Shown: piece by piece, positions 18,273 to 27,069 of the stretch
Layout: the number at the start of each line of letters is the position of its first letter
Numbering within the stretch: the stretch's first letter is position 1
Position numbers and translations under genes: made by a program
Notes under the pieces: model-generated
Databases searched by the model: none
Told to the model about the DNA's origin: nothing
Seen by the model: only the letters and a program-made list of their open reading frames with translations
DNA from: Salinibaculum litoreum
Lineage (GTDB): Archaea > Halobacteriota > Halobacteria > Halobacteriales > Haloarculaceae
Reading direction: 5' to 3'
Assembly (NCBI GenBank): GCA_009789175.1
Contig: CP046866.1
Coordinates: 992,001 to 1,056,000 of the forward strand
DNA length: 64,000 nucleotides

Positions 18273-18965
18273 ATGAAAAGTAAGTCGAATACTGGCGGCG
18301 GAAGCGGGACGACGATATCGCTTGATATCCCTGCCCAGGACGCGGATATCTTCAAAAGTCGAGCCGTCCACGACACCCTCTCATTTTTAACTCGATATCA
18401 TACCGACGAATTCTCCATCACCGAACTGACTGACGCCGTAGACTACTCCCAGCCAACCATCACCAAGGCCGTCAATATCTTAGCCACCAACGATCTCGTT
18501 ACCGACCGGCGCGACGGGAACACGCGGTTGGTACAAATCAACCCCGAGCGGTTATCCCGACCAGACGATTCGTTCCTGCACATCCCGCAGGCCGAGTTTC
18601 ACACACCAGTCCGCAAAGCCGTGGATGAGTTAGCTGAACAACTCGACACTGTCATCGGGATCGTCCTGTATGGAAGTGTCGCGCGCGGCGACGCTGACCG
18701 TCGGAGTGACATCGACCTCTGGGTCCTTGTTGAAGATGATCGGATGGCGAATCAGCGAACCGCGAACCGCATACGGCAAGACCTCGAAGACCAGGAATTC
18801 GACACCGGCCGATACGCATACGAAATCGACGTTGAATCACTTCCAGCTGTCCCGAACTACATCGACGAGCTCCGCGACGTACTCGGCGATGGGCTCGTTG
18901 TCTACGACTCAGAGAAATTCGAGACCGTTCGGCAAATGGTCTTCCACGGTGATCTCGATGAGTAG
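18273..18965 (+). CDS. wHTH-nucleotidyltransferase (MNT) antitoxin
   Basis: A 230-residue two-domain protein. An N-terminal MarR/ArsR-like winged helix (SITELTDAVDYSQPTITKAVNIL) is followed by a minimal nucleotidyltransferase domain with GIVLYGSVARGDADRRSDIDLWVLV (G-S-x-G-like helix and D-x-D metal site). In MNT/HEPN modules this enzyme AMPylates the HEPN toxin to silence it; the wHTH suggests autoregulation. It overlaps the next gene by 8 nt. A TATA-like TTTAAGTA lies about 25 nt upstream. Confidence 0.85.
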   Translation: MKSKSNTGGGSGTTISLDIPAQDADIFKSRAVHDTLSFLTRYHTDEFSITELTDAVDYSQPTITKAVNILATNDLVTDRRDGNTRLVQINPERLSRPDDSFLHIPQAEFHTPVRKAVDELAEQLDTVIGIVLYGSVARGDADRRSDIDLWVLVEDDRMANQRTANRIRQDLEDQEFDTGRYAYEIDVESLPAVPNYIDELRDVLGDGLVVYDSEKFETVRQMVFHGDLDE

Positions 18966-19473
18966 AGACTCCGACCCGCAAGCCATCGTGGACGCACTCG
19001 CCGCAGCCATCGACGCATTCAACGAAGAAGGCTACGGCGTTCCGACACGCGAAGACGCGATCAATTCCGACGCCGACTGGAAAACCCAACTGACGAAAGC
19101 ATGCCGGCTGCTGGCGGCGGTCGATACACTTTCCGATCAGGGCTTCTACACCGCGACAATCGAATTATGCTTCGGCGCGACCGAACGCTCAGTCGAAGCC
19201 TACGCCTTAGCCGAAGGCGGTGACGATCTCGACGACTTCCACGACCACACCACCTGCTACGACCGCGCAACCGCCCTCGGCCTCCTCTCAGATACGACGA
19301 CACGTGAACTCCGGGACCTGTACGACACCAACCGCACAGACAGTTACTACGGTGGCCGGCGACCCACAGAACGACAAGCGGAAACGATGTGGCAACTCGC
19401 TCGAAGCGTCCACGAGTACGTCACAGACCAGATCCGAGAAGGCGACGTGTGCGTCTGCAACTCTCCGAACTGA
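18958..19473 (+). CDS. HEPN-domain toxin partner
   Basis: A 171-residue helical protein starting MSRDSDPQ, overlapping the MNT gene by 8 nt. ATIELCFGATERSVEAYALAE followed by LGLLSDTTTRELRDLYDTNRTDSYYGG fits the HEPN four-helix fold of MNT-paired toxins. The expected R-x4-6-H is not present; RTDSYYG gives Arg-x-x-x-Tyr-Tyr instead, so RNase activity is uncertain. The pair is a likely type VII toxin-antitoxin system. Confidence 0.75.
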   Translation: MSRDSDPQAIVDALAAAIDAFNEEGYGVPTREDAINSDADWKTQLTKACRLLAAVDTLSDQGFYTATIELCFGATERSVEAYALAEGGDDLDDFHDHTTCYDRATALGLLSDTTTRELRDLYDTNRTDSYYGGRRPTERQAETMWQLARSVHEYVTDQIREGDVCVCNSPN

Positions 19474-19540
19474 GGAGAGTCCGCTAACTACGAGTTGCAC
19501 GCAGGCATTTATTGACTGACAGACGTAATGGCACGGTATC

Positions 19541-20584
19541 ATGCAACACGCGTTTCGGGTCGGACAACACTACCGTGACACTGGGAGTTACCGCAACTCG
19601 GACGACCAGTTCCTGCGGTGGATCCGCGGCCCGCTCGACAGCGGTATCAAAAACACCGGCGGGATCCGCGATCTCGGTGCGGATCGGTCTGAAACGCCTG
19701 CAGCGCTCGTGCTCGTCTCGAACGACAGCGGCATCTCCCAACACGACGACCCGTGGGAGGACACACTCGCCGTCAACGCCGGCTACATCAGCTACTGGGG
19801 CGACGCAAAGACCTCGAACCCCTACGACGAATCCACGCAGAACCAGAAAATCAAAGCCGCCTTCGACAACGCCGCGGCCAGTCGGCGTGAAGACGTCCCG
19901 CCAGTCCTCGTCTTCCGCAAACCCGAATCAGGCGTTGTCGAGTTCTGTGGGCTCTGCGTTCCCGACCATTTCGAAGTCCACGCGTACCGTGCTTCGGACG
20001 GGACGCAGGTCCCGAACTACCAGTTCCACTTCTCGATCCTCAACACCAACTCTATACCCGTCACGTGGCTGCACGAACGCGCTCTGCAGAATGATGACAG
20101 CGCAGCACCGGACGTCTGGCAGCACTGGGTCCAGACCGGAGAGATTTCCCAGTGGCCGACCGGTGAACCTCTCAATTCGAGCGGCCGGATTCGCCGCTAC
20201 GAAACGTCCGAAATCACCGTGAGTGACGCCTTCCGTGCGGACACACTCGACCGTTACGACCACGCGTGCACCGTGACCGGCATTCGAGAAGATGAGCTGC
20301 TAGATCTCGCGCACATCCTCCCACGAAGTCAACACCCCGATCTCGCAGAACACCCAGAGAACGTCCTCGTGTTGAACTCGCTGCACCACCGCGCATTCGA
20401 CGCCGCACTGTTCACCATCGACAGTGACTATCGCATCCAAGCAAGCCCCTCATTCGACCCAGCCCATCCGTTCCTCCGCGAAACCATTCTCAACCGTGAC
20501 GGCGAACAACTCGCATTCCCACCTGACGCGCAAATACAACCGTCGTTCTTGGAGGAACTCAACACTGGCCTCTCGTGGCTATAG
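19541..20584 (+). CDS. HNH endonuclease, restriction-type
   Basis: A 347-residue protein. The C-terminal HNH domain is clear: DLAHILPRSQHPDL (first His), HPENVLVLNSLHHRAF (Asn and His). The N-terminal 200 residues (PAALVLVSNDSGISQHDDPW, then YISYWGDAKTSNPYDES) resemble the recognition domain placed before HNH in modification-dependent (type IV-like) enzymes. The last 115 residues align closely with the HNH domain of the protein at 52602. No methyltransferase is adjacent. Confidence 0.8.
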   Translation: MQHAFRVGQHYRDTGSYRNSDDQFLRWIRGPLDSGIKNTGGIRDLGADRSETPAALVLVSNDSGISQHDDPWEDTLAVNAGYISYWGDAKTSNPYDESTQNQKIKAAFDNAAASRREDVPPVLVFRKPESGVVEFCGLCVPDHFEVHAYRASDGTQVPNYQFHFSILNTNSIPVTWLHERALQNDDSAAPDVWQHWVQTGEISQWPTGEPLNSSGRIRRYETSEITVSDAFRADTLDRYDHACTVTGIREDELLDLAHILPRSQHPDLAEHPENVLVLNSLHHRAFDAALFTIDSDYRIQASPSFDPAHPFLRETILNRDGEQLAFPPDAQIQPSFLEELNTGLSWL

Positions 20585-20619
20585 CGCCGCACATCTCGAT
20601 GCTGCAACGACCGCGGAAA

Positions 20620-21453
20620 TCATGAGAACTCATTTGGGAGAATCGATTCGGGGCCAACGTTCAGACGGAGCTGGTACTTGCTATCACGGGTACCCGTTGC
20701 TTCTCGCGTCGGATCGAGGAGCGGGTACCCAGTCGTGAAGTTCTCGACGAGCTCATCGTACCCCGGAAGATCGATACTCAACTGGTCGGCGAGATACACG
20801 AGTCGTTTCGTTGCGGCACCGTTCCCCACTCGCCGCAGATACTCGACGACTCGGTCCCACGAACAGCGCGTTTCGACAACGTTCTGCATTGCCTTCGCCA
20901 GTTCGCTGATACCCCCACAGAACTCCGGATGGTCGGCGCAATCGACCAGGGTCTTTTCGATGCTCGACATGTTCACCTGGTTCGACCCGATCGAAGTCGG
21001 TTGATAGCCGAAGAACTTCTGCTCAGTGACCGTCACCGGTCGATACGCCACTCCGTGGATTTCACGCTCCCGAGTGCGCTCTGTCGTCACGAGATACACC
21101 GTGCGGGACATCTGCTCCGTCAGTCCGTGGTGATTCAGCGCGCTCCAGTACCCGATGTACATCGGCTCCACAAGTGCTGACGCGATCACGAACTCGTGTT
21201 CTGTATACACGGCGTTCTCACCCGCAGAGAGCGGCAGAATCAGATATTTCCCGTGCGCGATCCGCTCAAGCCACCCTTTCTCCTTAAGCGCATACGCCAT
21301 GTCCTTCGCCGACTTCCGCGGGATGTCAAGCACATCTGCGATGTCACTAATACTGATGACCTTCCGGTTCTCGCTTGCGAGCCGTGACAGTACCTGCGAC
21401 TCGCGCGTTGACAGACTCTTCCGTTGAGTCTCTTTACCGTTTGTTGACCCCAT
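20620..21453 (-). CDS. AbiEi-type antitoxin/transcription regulator, without AbiEii
   Basis: A 277-residue protein. An N-terminal winged helix (LSRLASENRKVISISDIADVL...KDMAYALKEKGWLERIAHGKYLIL) is followed by the AbiEi C-terminal domain (FVIASALVEPMYIGYWSALNHHGL, then SIEKTLVDCADHPEFCGGI). AbiEi proteins repress their own type IV toxin-antitoxin operon. Here no AbiEii nucleotidyltransferase gene is adjacent: the next gene downstream is convergent. It may be an orphan regulator. Two 30-nt direct repeats lie at its promoter. Confidence 0.8.
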   Translation of the reverse strand: MGSTNGKETQRKSLSTRESQVLSRLASENRKVISISDIADVLDIPRKSAKDMAYALKEKGWLERIAHGKYLILPLSAGENAVYTEHEFVIASALVEPMYIGYWSALNHHGLTEQMSRTVYLVTTERTREREIHGVAYRPVTVTEQKFFGYQPTSIGSNQVNMSSIEKTLVDCADHPEFCGGISELAKAMQNVVETRCSWDRVVEYLRRVGNGAATKRLVYLADQLSIDLPGYDELVENFTTGYPLLDPTREATGTRDSKYQLRLNVGPESILPNEFS

Positions 21454-21481
21454 AGCCGCTCAGCGTACATAGAGTCTAAAT
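21452..21481 (-). promoter_or_regulatory. Operator-like direct repeat 1 at the abiEi promoter
   Basis: A 30-nt unit (ATAGCCGCTCAGCGTACATA, then GAGTCTAAAT) matching the second copy in 27 of 30 positions. On the minus strand it includes a TATA-like ATTTAGA about 27 nt before the ATG, so bound repressor would block transcription. Confidence 0.6.
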
Positions 21482-21535
21482 CCTCTCTCGGAATAAAGGT
21501 AGTTGTTGAAGGTTATTTTGGCGAAAATCGACTCT

Positions 21536-21565
21536 ATAACCGCTCAGAGTACATAGACTCTAAAT
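21536..21565 (-). promoter_or_regulatory. Operator-like direct repeat 2
   Basis: Second 30-nt copy, 84 bp from the first and in the same orientation. It differs from the first at three positions. It lies between the abiEi promoter and the 3' end of the ADP-ribosylglycohydrolase gene. Confidence 0.6.
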
Positions 21566-21612
21566 GTGCCTTCGACACCAACACAAACAAGATGTTTTTT
21601 CCCTCACCCGTC

Positions 21613-22518
21613 TCAGACCGACACAAGTTGCTCCGCGAGTAATTCGAGTTCCTCAGTTTCATCGATAGCAGCAAGCCACCGGTCCGGAAGCTGGGACGCT
21701 CCGAACCGCGCGCCAGCGACCGCACCCGCAATCGCCCCAATCGTATCAGTATCACCGCCACGATTGACCGCCGTCACAATCGCCTCCTCGGCGCTGTCCG
21801 CGATGAGGGCATCGTGGAGTGCTGTTTGTAGCGAGTGCACGACGTACCCTGACGTCTCCAGCGTGGAAGGTAAGTCGCCACGAGTGAGCGGTTCGAGCGC
21901 CGTCACAAGCTCGCCAGGCGCGTTCGCACCGACGTAATCGAGCGCATCCTGCAACGGCACGTCCGCGTCGGCGAGAAGGCCAGCCACTGTGAGATTCAGA
22001 ACCGCGCAGCCTTCAGCACACCGCGGGTCAGCGTGCGTGATCTGCGAGGACTGCCGGCTCACTTCGGCGAGTCGATCCCACTCCGTTGCGTACGGGATGG
22101 CGAGCGGTGGGCACCGCATGACACTCCCATTTCCCGCGTTCTGCCCTTCCGGACTGTTCTCCCACACGTGCTGGCCCGCCTCGTCCCACGCGTCGCCGCG
22201 TTTGAGCCTGGTGAGCGACCGCCTCGTCATGCCTCCAATGTCGAACGGGCCACTATCGTACCACGTGACGAACCGCTCAGCGACATCCGCCGGATCGAAC
22301 GTTTGGTGTTCAACGAGACTCCGAGCGATGCACAGCGCCTGTTCAGTGTCGTCTGTGATCGTCCCAACAGGTTGGTTCCACGTTCCGTGCCCGACCATCT
22401 CGTCAAGCCGTCCGTACTCAGCGGAGATCTCTGACGCGGACGCAAACTCGACTGGCCGGCCAAGCGCATCCCCACACGCTAATCCAAACAAGACACCATG
22501 CGCCCGATCTACATCCAT
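21613..22518 (-). CDS. ADP-ribosylglycohydrolase (DraG family)
   Basis: A 301-residue enzyme that removes ADP-ribose from proteins or nucleic acids. Visible family motifs are HGVLFGLACGDALGRPVE at the start, ITDDTEQALCIARSL (metal-binding T-D-D-T), NAGNGSVMRCPPLAIPY, and GGDTDTIGAIAGAVAGARFG near the end (second metal site). ADP-ribosylation cycles occur in toxin-antitoxin and phage-conflict systems, but no ADP-ribosyltransferase was seen nearby. Confidence 0.9.
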   Translation of the reverse strand: MDVDRAHGVLFGLACGDALGRPVEFASASEISAEYGRLDEMVGHGTWNQPVGTITDDTEQALCIARSLVEHQTFDPADVAERFVTWYDSGPFDIGGMTRRSLTRLKRGDAWDEAGQHVWENSPEGQNAGNGSVMRCPPLAIPYATEWDRLAEVSRQSSQITHADPRCAEGCAVLNLTVAGLLADADVPLQDALDYVGANAPGELVTALEPLTRGDLPSTLETSGYVVHSLQTALHDALIADSAEEAIVTAVNRGGDTDTIGAIAGAVAGARFGASQLPDRWLAAIDETEELELLAEQLVSV

Positions 22519-22560
22519 ACGTCACCAACGACTACCGCTGCGAAAAATGTAGGGTAGCAG

Positions 22561-22830
22561 TCACTCGCCAGGTTTCGTCCCAGTCCGGAGGTTCTCTCGG
22601 TACTCAGCCCACGCCTGGTACATTTCGATCCGTTCCTCTTCGGTCATCGTGTCGTGCTCGTCCGGATCGAAGAACGGGAGTTCGTCCTTTTCAGGCATCT
22701 CCATGAGCCGCCCGAGCGGGTACAGTTGCTGATAGTAATTCTCCAACACCCAGTCTTCGCCGTGCTCATCGACGGCTTTCTGGATGTACGGGGCAGCCTC
22801 CGGATACTCGTCGGCGAGTGTCTCAGTCAT
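22561..22830 (-). CDS. Small acidic hypothetical protein
   Basis: An 89-residue protein (MTETLADEYPEAAPYIQKAV), helical and acidic, not recognised. It lies 42 bp upstream of the DraG-family gene on the same strand and may share its transcript. Confidence 0.5.
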   Translation of the reverse strand: MTETLADEYPEAAPYIQKAVDEHGEDWVLENYYQQLYPLGRLMEMPEKDELPFFDPDEHDTMTEEERIEMYQAWAEYRENLRTGTKPGE

Positions 22831-22879
22831 CGTTGTGGCGGCTTCATGTTCGCTATTAATTGCTCAGCGCGACTGGTAG

Positions 22880-23260
22880 TCACGCATCCCAGTATTCGGC
22901 GAGTGAGTGGTTTGGGCTATTGGCAGTCCACTTGCTGATCTGAATCAGCTCGAACGTCTCGATTGGCGCAGTAAGCGCGTCCCCGAGTTGCGACCGCACC
23001 CCAGCGGAGAGTTCAGCAACGGGAATCGCAGTGAGGGCGTGCCTGGTGAGGAAGTAACTACTTGCCATGCTCGTCGGCGCAACGACGATGACATCCTCAC
23101 TGTCAACGTCGTCGAGAGCGAGCTCGGCATCCCGGTGCTGGAGTACCGTCGCAGCAAGGTCTTCAACGGGGAACAGGACACTGGCATCGCCGTGATCGAT
23201 GCTCGCCGACGCCGACGTGAAATGCCCTTTGTGCATCATCACATCAAAATATATTCCCAT
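22880..23260 (-). CDS. Hypothetical protein
   Basis: A 126-residue protein. IVVAPTSMASSYFLTRHALTAIP suggests an alternating alpha/beta core, but no family is recognised. It is on the same strand as its neighbours, 49 bp ahead of the 22561 gene. Confidence 0.5.
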   Translation of the reverse strand: MGIYFDVMMHKGHFTSASASIDHGDASVLFPVEDLAATVLQHRDAELALDDVDSEDVIVVAPTSMASSYFLTRHALTAIPVAELSAGVRSQLGDALTAPIETFELIQISKWTANSPNHSLAEYWDA

Positions 23261-23332
23261 AATGCATTAATGTTGTGTCAGAATGAGATACCACAGACCA
23301 GATATGCGTGCGGCCATCGCCTCACCAGGACG

Positions 23333-24100
23333 CTACACCGTGTTAGCAATACCGGTGAAGTAGGAGTGTGCGAGGTCTAATTGATCCCGGTCAACTTCGT
23401 CGGCTTCCGCACGGAAGTGAAAGAGTGCGTTCCGGGTATCCCCGATATCCTCAAGCAATTCTTCGACCATCGGCCGCTCCTCAGCCAAGCGGGGTGGCAT
23501 CTGGTCAAGGTTCTTCGTCATAAACAGTCGATACTCATCGAACGAGAAATCCTCCAAGCGTTCTGGCGGGTCATACCGGTCGTCGTGCTCGGCGCGCTCA
23601 GCAAACGCGTTCTCAAAACACTGCTCGACGTCAGCAACTGACTCCCGAAATATATGCCGAAGACTCTCCTCGATCTCGCCAATCTTGAGGAACGGATCAA
23701 CTTGCACTTCGAGGAAATACAAGATGTCATACCGAGTCAATATTCCCCGCAAGTCATCCGAATCGCCAATAAGGACGTAATCATCCTCGGCAAACGTCTC
23801 GAACAACTCGAATATATCATGATCCGGATCTACAAACCTCGGCGACGTATTTAACGCAATTTTCACTGATGTCTCCTCGACACTCGCATCCTCCATCGAC
23901 TTCACGTATCGCGCCACCGACTTGTACGTCACAACCCCCTCAATCCCGGACTCACTCTCCACCGGCAACTGGTCGAAATCATTCGCCAACATAATCTCCA
24001 GCGCCCTTTGAATCGAATCATCAATACCGACCGTCACCGGCTCATCCGGCGACGCTGCCGTACTATGGGAAAGGACATCGTCCGCGGTGAAGAACTCCAT
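23333..24100 (-). CDS. CBS-domain protein with C-terminal HEPN-like domain
   Basis: A 255-residue protein starting MEFFTADDVLSH. Residues about 15-130 hold a CBS pair (VGIDDSIQRALEIMLANDFDQLPVE...GVVTYKSVARYV, and VDPDHDIFELFETFAEDDYVLIGDSDDLRGILTRYDIL). CBS pairs bind adenosine nucleotides. The C-terminal 90 residues are helical and end in DIGDTRNALFHFRAE, an R-x4-H motif typical of HEPN RNases. This suggests a nucleotide-gated RNase effector. The longer frame to 24196 adds a Trp-rich, unconvincing tail. Confidence 0.75.
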   Translation of the reverse strand: MEFFTADDVLSHSTAASPDEPVTVGIDDSIQRALEIMLANDFDQLPVESESGIEGVVTYKSVARYVKSMEDASVEETSVKIALNTSPRFVDPDHDIFELFETFAEDDYVLIGDSDDLRGILTRYDILYFLEVQVDPFLKIGEIEESLRHIFRESVADVEQCFENAFAERAEHDDRYDPPERLEDFSFDEYRLFMTKNLDQMPPRLAEERPMVEELLEDIGDTRNALFHFRAEADEVDRDQLDLAHSYFTGIANTV

Positions 24101-24311
24101 ACCCACGTAAACACCAGACAGGATTATTACTATTGGGTGTAATCCGAACCAATCCCCGTATTCGAATTCCTGGTCCCCGAGCTCGCGCCACCACAAACGA
24201 ATACTATCACTCCACAGAGCCCGGCCAACGCGCCAATACTACCTGATAGCATCGGGAACCCCCAGTAGGGTCGTACTCTTATCCTTGAGCCGTTCGATTC
24301 TGCGACAACCC

Positions 24312-24818
24312 ATGGTCAAGGTCGTGAAAGAGAAGCGGTTGAGTGAGATTCGGTCTCAGAAGACTTCTCGACGGTTCCCCGATAACGAGTACCAGAAGAT
24401 AATCTCAAGTCTAGAACAGGTCCCGGAGAACACTCATAATGAGGATTTTGACGGTCTGGTTGCTGAGTCGTTATCAGAGTATGAGTACGAATGGGATGCC
24501 AAATCCGGCCGCAACCCTAAGACCATGCTCTGGCATCCCGAGTTCAACCACAGTGTAGACCTGTACCATCCAGAGAAACGGATTGCGGTCGAGGTCGAGA
24601 AGGCTCAGCGCAAGCGGATTAGCGATGATATCCTCAAGTTCATTAGAGGTGGGAAGACCCAAGACGGTGGCCGGGATGTAATCGAGTTTGGTTGCTTGAT
24701 TGTTCCTGCTGAACACCCTGAGTACGGCAACCTGTTTCAGCACTCGATTACTACACTGGAGTTCATGCGGAGTGTTCTGCACGTCGAGGATATCGCTGTA
24801 ATCGGGTATCGATCCTGA
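24312..24818 (+). CDS. PD-(D/E)XK nuclease-like protein
   Basis: A 168-residue protein. The core SVDLYHPEKRIAVEVEKAQRKR gives the D...E-x-E-K catalytic pattern of PD-(D/E)XK nucleases, followed by a helix and FGCLIVPAEHPEYG. ATG 24312 is chosen over an upstream TTG. The next gene begins directly after its stop, so both probably form one transcript. The role may be defence; the partner is a membrane protein. Confidence 0.65.
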   Translation: MVKVVKEKRLSEIRSQKTSRRFPDNEYQKIISSLEQVPENTHNEDFDGLVAESLSEYEYEWDAKSGRNPKTMLWHPEFNHSVDLYHPEKRIAVEVEKAQRKRISDDILKFIRGGKTQDGGRDVIEFGCLIVPAEHPEYGNLFQHSITTLEFMRSVLHVEDIAVIGYRS

Positions 24819-25550
24819 GTGGGAAATAGTATATCGGATCCACAATACCTCTTGAGTGTGAGAAAATTGAACGGGTTATTCGAGTACAAGGGGTGGCCCG
24901 TAATCGGAGCGGTACTACTCTTTCTCGCATCGGTCGTAGTCTACCACCATACCAATCTGTACACTGCACAGGAGGCCGTGGCATTCGGGACGCTCTTCTT
25001 AGCGCTCATCACTGCGATAACGGCCTACTCCAGCCAACAACAGACGAAGTACATGCGGGAGGAGGTCAAGTTCATGAGGCGTCCTCAACTCTCAATCCAC
25101 CACGAATCGTTAGAAGATGGGGGTGGATGGCTTGTCTTTGAGAATACCGGACAAGTACCCATAGAGGCCACAATCCGAATTTCGCTTGCACCTACCTCAG
25201 ACACGGAGGCAAGTGATCTGATTCTCAATGATAACATCTCATACGATGAGTTGCCAGGTGAGATAAAAGTCTACGAAGGTGGCGTGGGGGACTGGCGAGG
25301 CACCACAGAATTCCTCGAACCTGGCCAGAAGCAAAAGTACGTTATCGGTATGTTTGGGCATGAAATGGCATCCCGAGAAGACGACTATGGACTAGAAGAT
25401 TTCCACTGGGTGCGCTTCGACGGGGAGTTGACCTCTACGTTATCAGAAGACGATACACGGGACTTCCAACGCCTTTTCCAGTATTCTATAGACGACTCAA
25501 ACGTTATTTTCTCGTCATATTCCTTTGAGGAAGCACGAAGCCGGGAATAA
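24819..25550 (+). CDS. Membrane protein partnering the nuclease-like gene
   Basis: A 243-residue protein with two membrane segments near the N-terminus (WPVIGAVLLFLASVVVYHH and AVAFGTLFLALITAITAYS), then a charged linker and a beta-rich soluble domain (PQLSIHHESLEDGGGWLVFENTGQVPIE). It starts with GTG immediately after the upstream stop. No family was identified. Membrane plus nuclease pairs occur in defence systems, but nothing here proves that. Confidence 0.55.
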   Translation: MGNSISDPQYLLSVRKLNGLFEYKGWPVIGAVLLFLASVVVYHHTNLYTAQEAVAFGTLFLALITAITAYSSQQQTKYMREEVKFMRRPQLSIHHESLEDGGGWLVFENTGQVPIEATIRISLAPTSDTEASDLILNDNISYDELPGEIKVYEGGVGDWRGTTEFLEPGQKQKYVIGMFGHEMASREDDYGLEDFHWVRFDGELTSTLSEDDTRDFQRLFQYSIDDSNVIFSSYSFEEARSRE

Positions 25551-25812
25551 GCGATTTATCCTAGATAACTCATGAAGCCGGAGATTGACGCTTCCGGTGT
25601 GGTTCCCGATTCGAAACCGTCGTAGTTGCCCGGATCCTGGTGGATACGCCGGTGGAACTCCCGACAGACCCGAACGACTCGTGCTGGCGAGTAGGATATA
25701 TGGTGGGTATCCATCAGCTCGATGTCCGTGGGTACTTACAATCAGATAGGCGTATCGCCAGTCACCTTTCCACACCCACTATTGGACGGGAAGTTCTTCA
25801 GGACTGGTTCGA

Positions 25813-26430
25813 TCAATCGTTCATCTTCTTGCGGAGCCGCTCTTTCCGTCCCTCAAACCCACCTTTCGTCCCATCCGTCGTCCCGATGTCGAGTGCTTGA
25901 TCGCACACAGCAAGCGCTTCCTCATACCGGTCTTGTCGCTCGTAAATGATAGCAAGGCGCTTGAATGACGGGATTCGCGGAACCTCACCGAACTCCGCCA
26001 CAAACTCCTCAGCAATCTCAATGTCTTTCTTACAGTACTCAATACACTTCTTAATCGCATCGTCGCGGTCGTCACGCTGCTTGTAGTACACGTCGATTAG
26101 CTCATTATACGCGAAGTGCGTGCTTGTTGCCGACCCATCATCTCGCTCTAACGCTTTGAGCAAGACTGTCTCTGCGAACGCGTAGTCATTCCCACTCGCT
26201 GCAGTTCCACCAACACCTTTCAAGTACTCCTGTGCCGACTGTGAGGTCTCCTGCACGCCCTGGTCAAGCAGATTGATATCCCCACCAGTCCCGAAGAACG
26301 TGCTGTACTCGCGGAGTTTCTGACGCTGCTCATCAGAGAGGTTCAGGTACCACTCTTCTAACCCAAGTCCAACAATCAAGTCCGGAACATCCGCCCCGGA
26401 CTGGAACAGATTCGTTATTTTGTCGAACAT
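25813..26430 (-). CDS. TPR-like protein
   Basis: A 205-residue helical protein. The C-terminal part has a tetratricopeptide-type repeat: SFKRLAIIYERQDRYEEALAVCDQAL, preceded by FAYNELIDVYYKQRDDRDDAI. Probably a protein-interaction scaffold. It is on the same strand as, and 67 bp downstream of, the 26497 gene. Confidence 0.6.
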   Translation of the reverse strand: MFDKITNLFQSGADVPDLIVGLGLEEWYLNLSDEQRQKLREYSTFFGTGGDINLLDQGVQETSQSAQEYLKGVGGTAASGNDYAFAETVLLKALERDDGSATSTHFAYNELIDVYYKQRDDRDDAIKKCIEYCKKDIEIAEEFVAEFGEVPRIPSFKRLAIIYERQDRYEEALAVCDQALDIGTTDGTKGGFEGRKERLRKKMND

Positions 26431-26496
26431 ACTAATCTAAGGATAACGGGTTGACCCGGTATGACGGCGAGTTCGCCTGGAGCACCAGCATCATAG

Positions 26497-27069
26497 TTAG
26501 TTGCCTACAGGGGGTTCACCGAACTGGTCTCCGAACTCAAGGAAGTGTTCCTGCAACGTCTGAAATCCGTCCTTGATTTCGGGGCCGTTCGTGACCGGGA
26601 TGTAGAAAATCCCCCAATCACTATTCCACACATCGTCGTCGAACTGAATCGCATCCCATCGTGACTCCTGACGCGTTGCGTGCTTCACGCGCTGGTAGTC
26701 TTCCGTCGGACAATCCTTGATCTTGTAGAGTACCACGCTCAGGGCTTGATCACTTGGCTCGTCATGCCCGTGGAGTTCCGGCTGCGCCCATTCAATAGCG
26801 AGATTCCACGTCAGTCGCTCCCCAGACGCATTCACACGACTCATGTCCGTGTCCATCCGCATATTCCCGAGCGGCGGTGAATTCCGCCGTAAATTCACGC
26901 TCTTTTGCGGTGTCGGGTCATCCACGAAAAGCGCCGGCGCTTGTTCAGCGGTCGCTTCTGCGACGTTCCGAATTTCCCGCACCATCTCCGACTCGAACTG
27001 ATCAACCAACGTCAACGCTTTCAGAAACCGGTCGTTCTCGATCCCGTTCGTAATGAATTCCTCATTCAT
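26497..27069 (-). CDS. Hypothetical protein linked to the PD-(D/E)XK gene
   Basis: A 190-residue protein starting MNEEFITNGIEND; its ATG overlaps the 3' end of the nuclease gene by 8 nt, so the two are coupled. C-terminal WDAIQFDDDVWNSDWGIFYIPVT is beta-rich. Not recognised. The coupling suggests it works with the nuclease at 27062. Confidence 0.55.
   Translation of the reverse strand: MNEEFITNGIENDRFLKALTLVDQFESEMVREIRNVAEATAEQAPALFVDDPTPQKSVNLRRNSPPLGNMRMDTDMSRVNASGERLTWNLAIEWAQPELHGHDEPSDQALSVVLYKIKDCPTEDYQRVKHATRQESRWDAIQFDDDVWNSDWGIFYIPVTNGPEIKDGFQTLQEHFLEFGDQFGEPPVGN

Noticed and set aside
20620-21453. Complete type IV AbiE toxin-antitoxin system
   Set aside because: Only the AbiEi-type gene is present. 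No nucleotidyltransferase toxin was found in any frame next to it.
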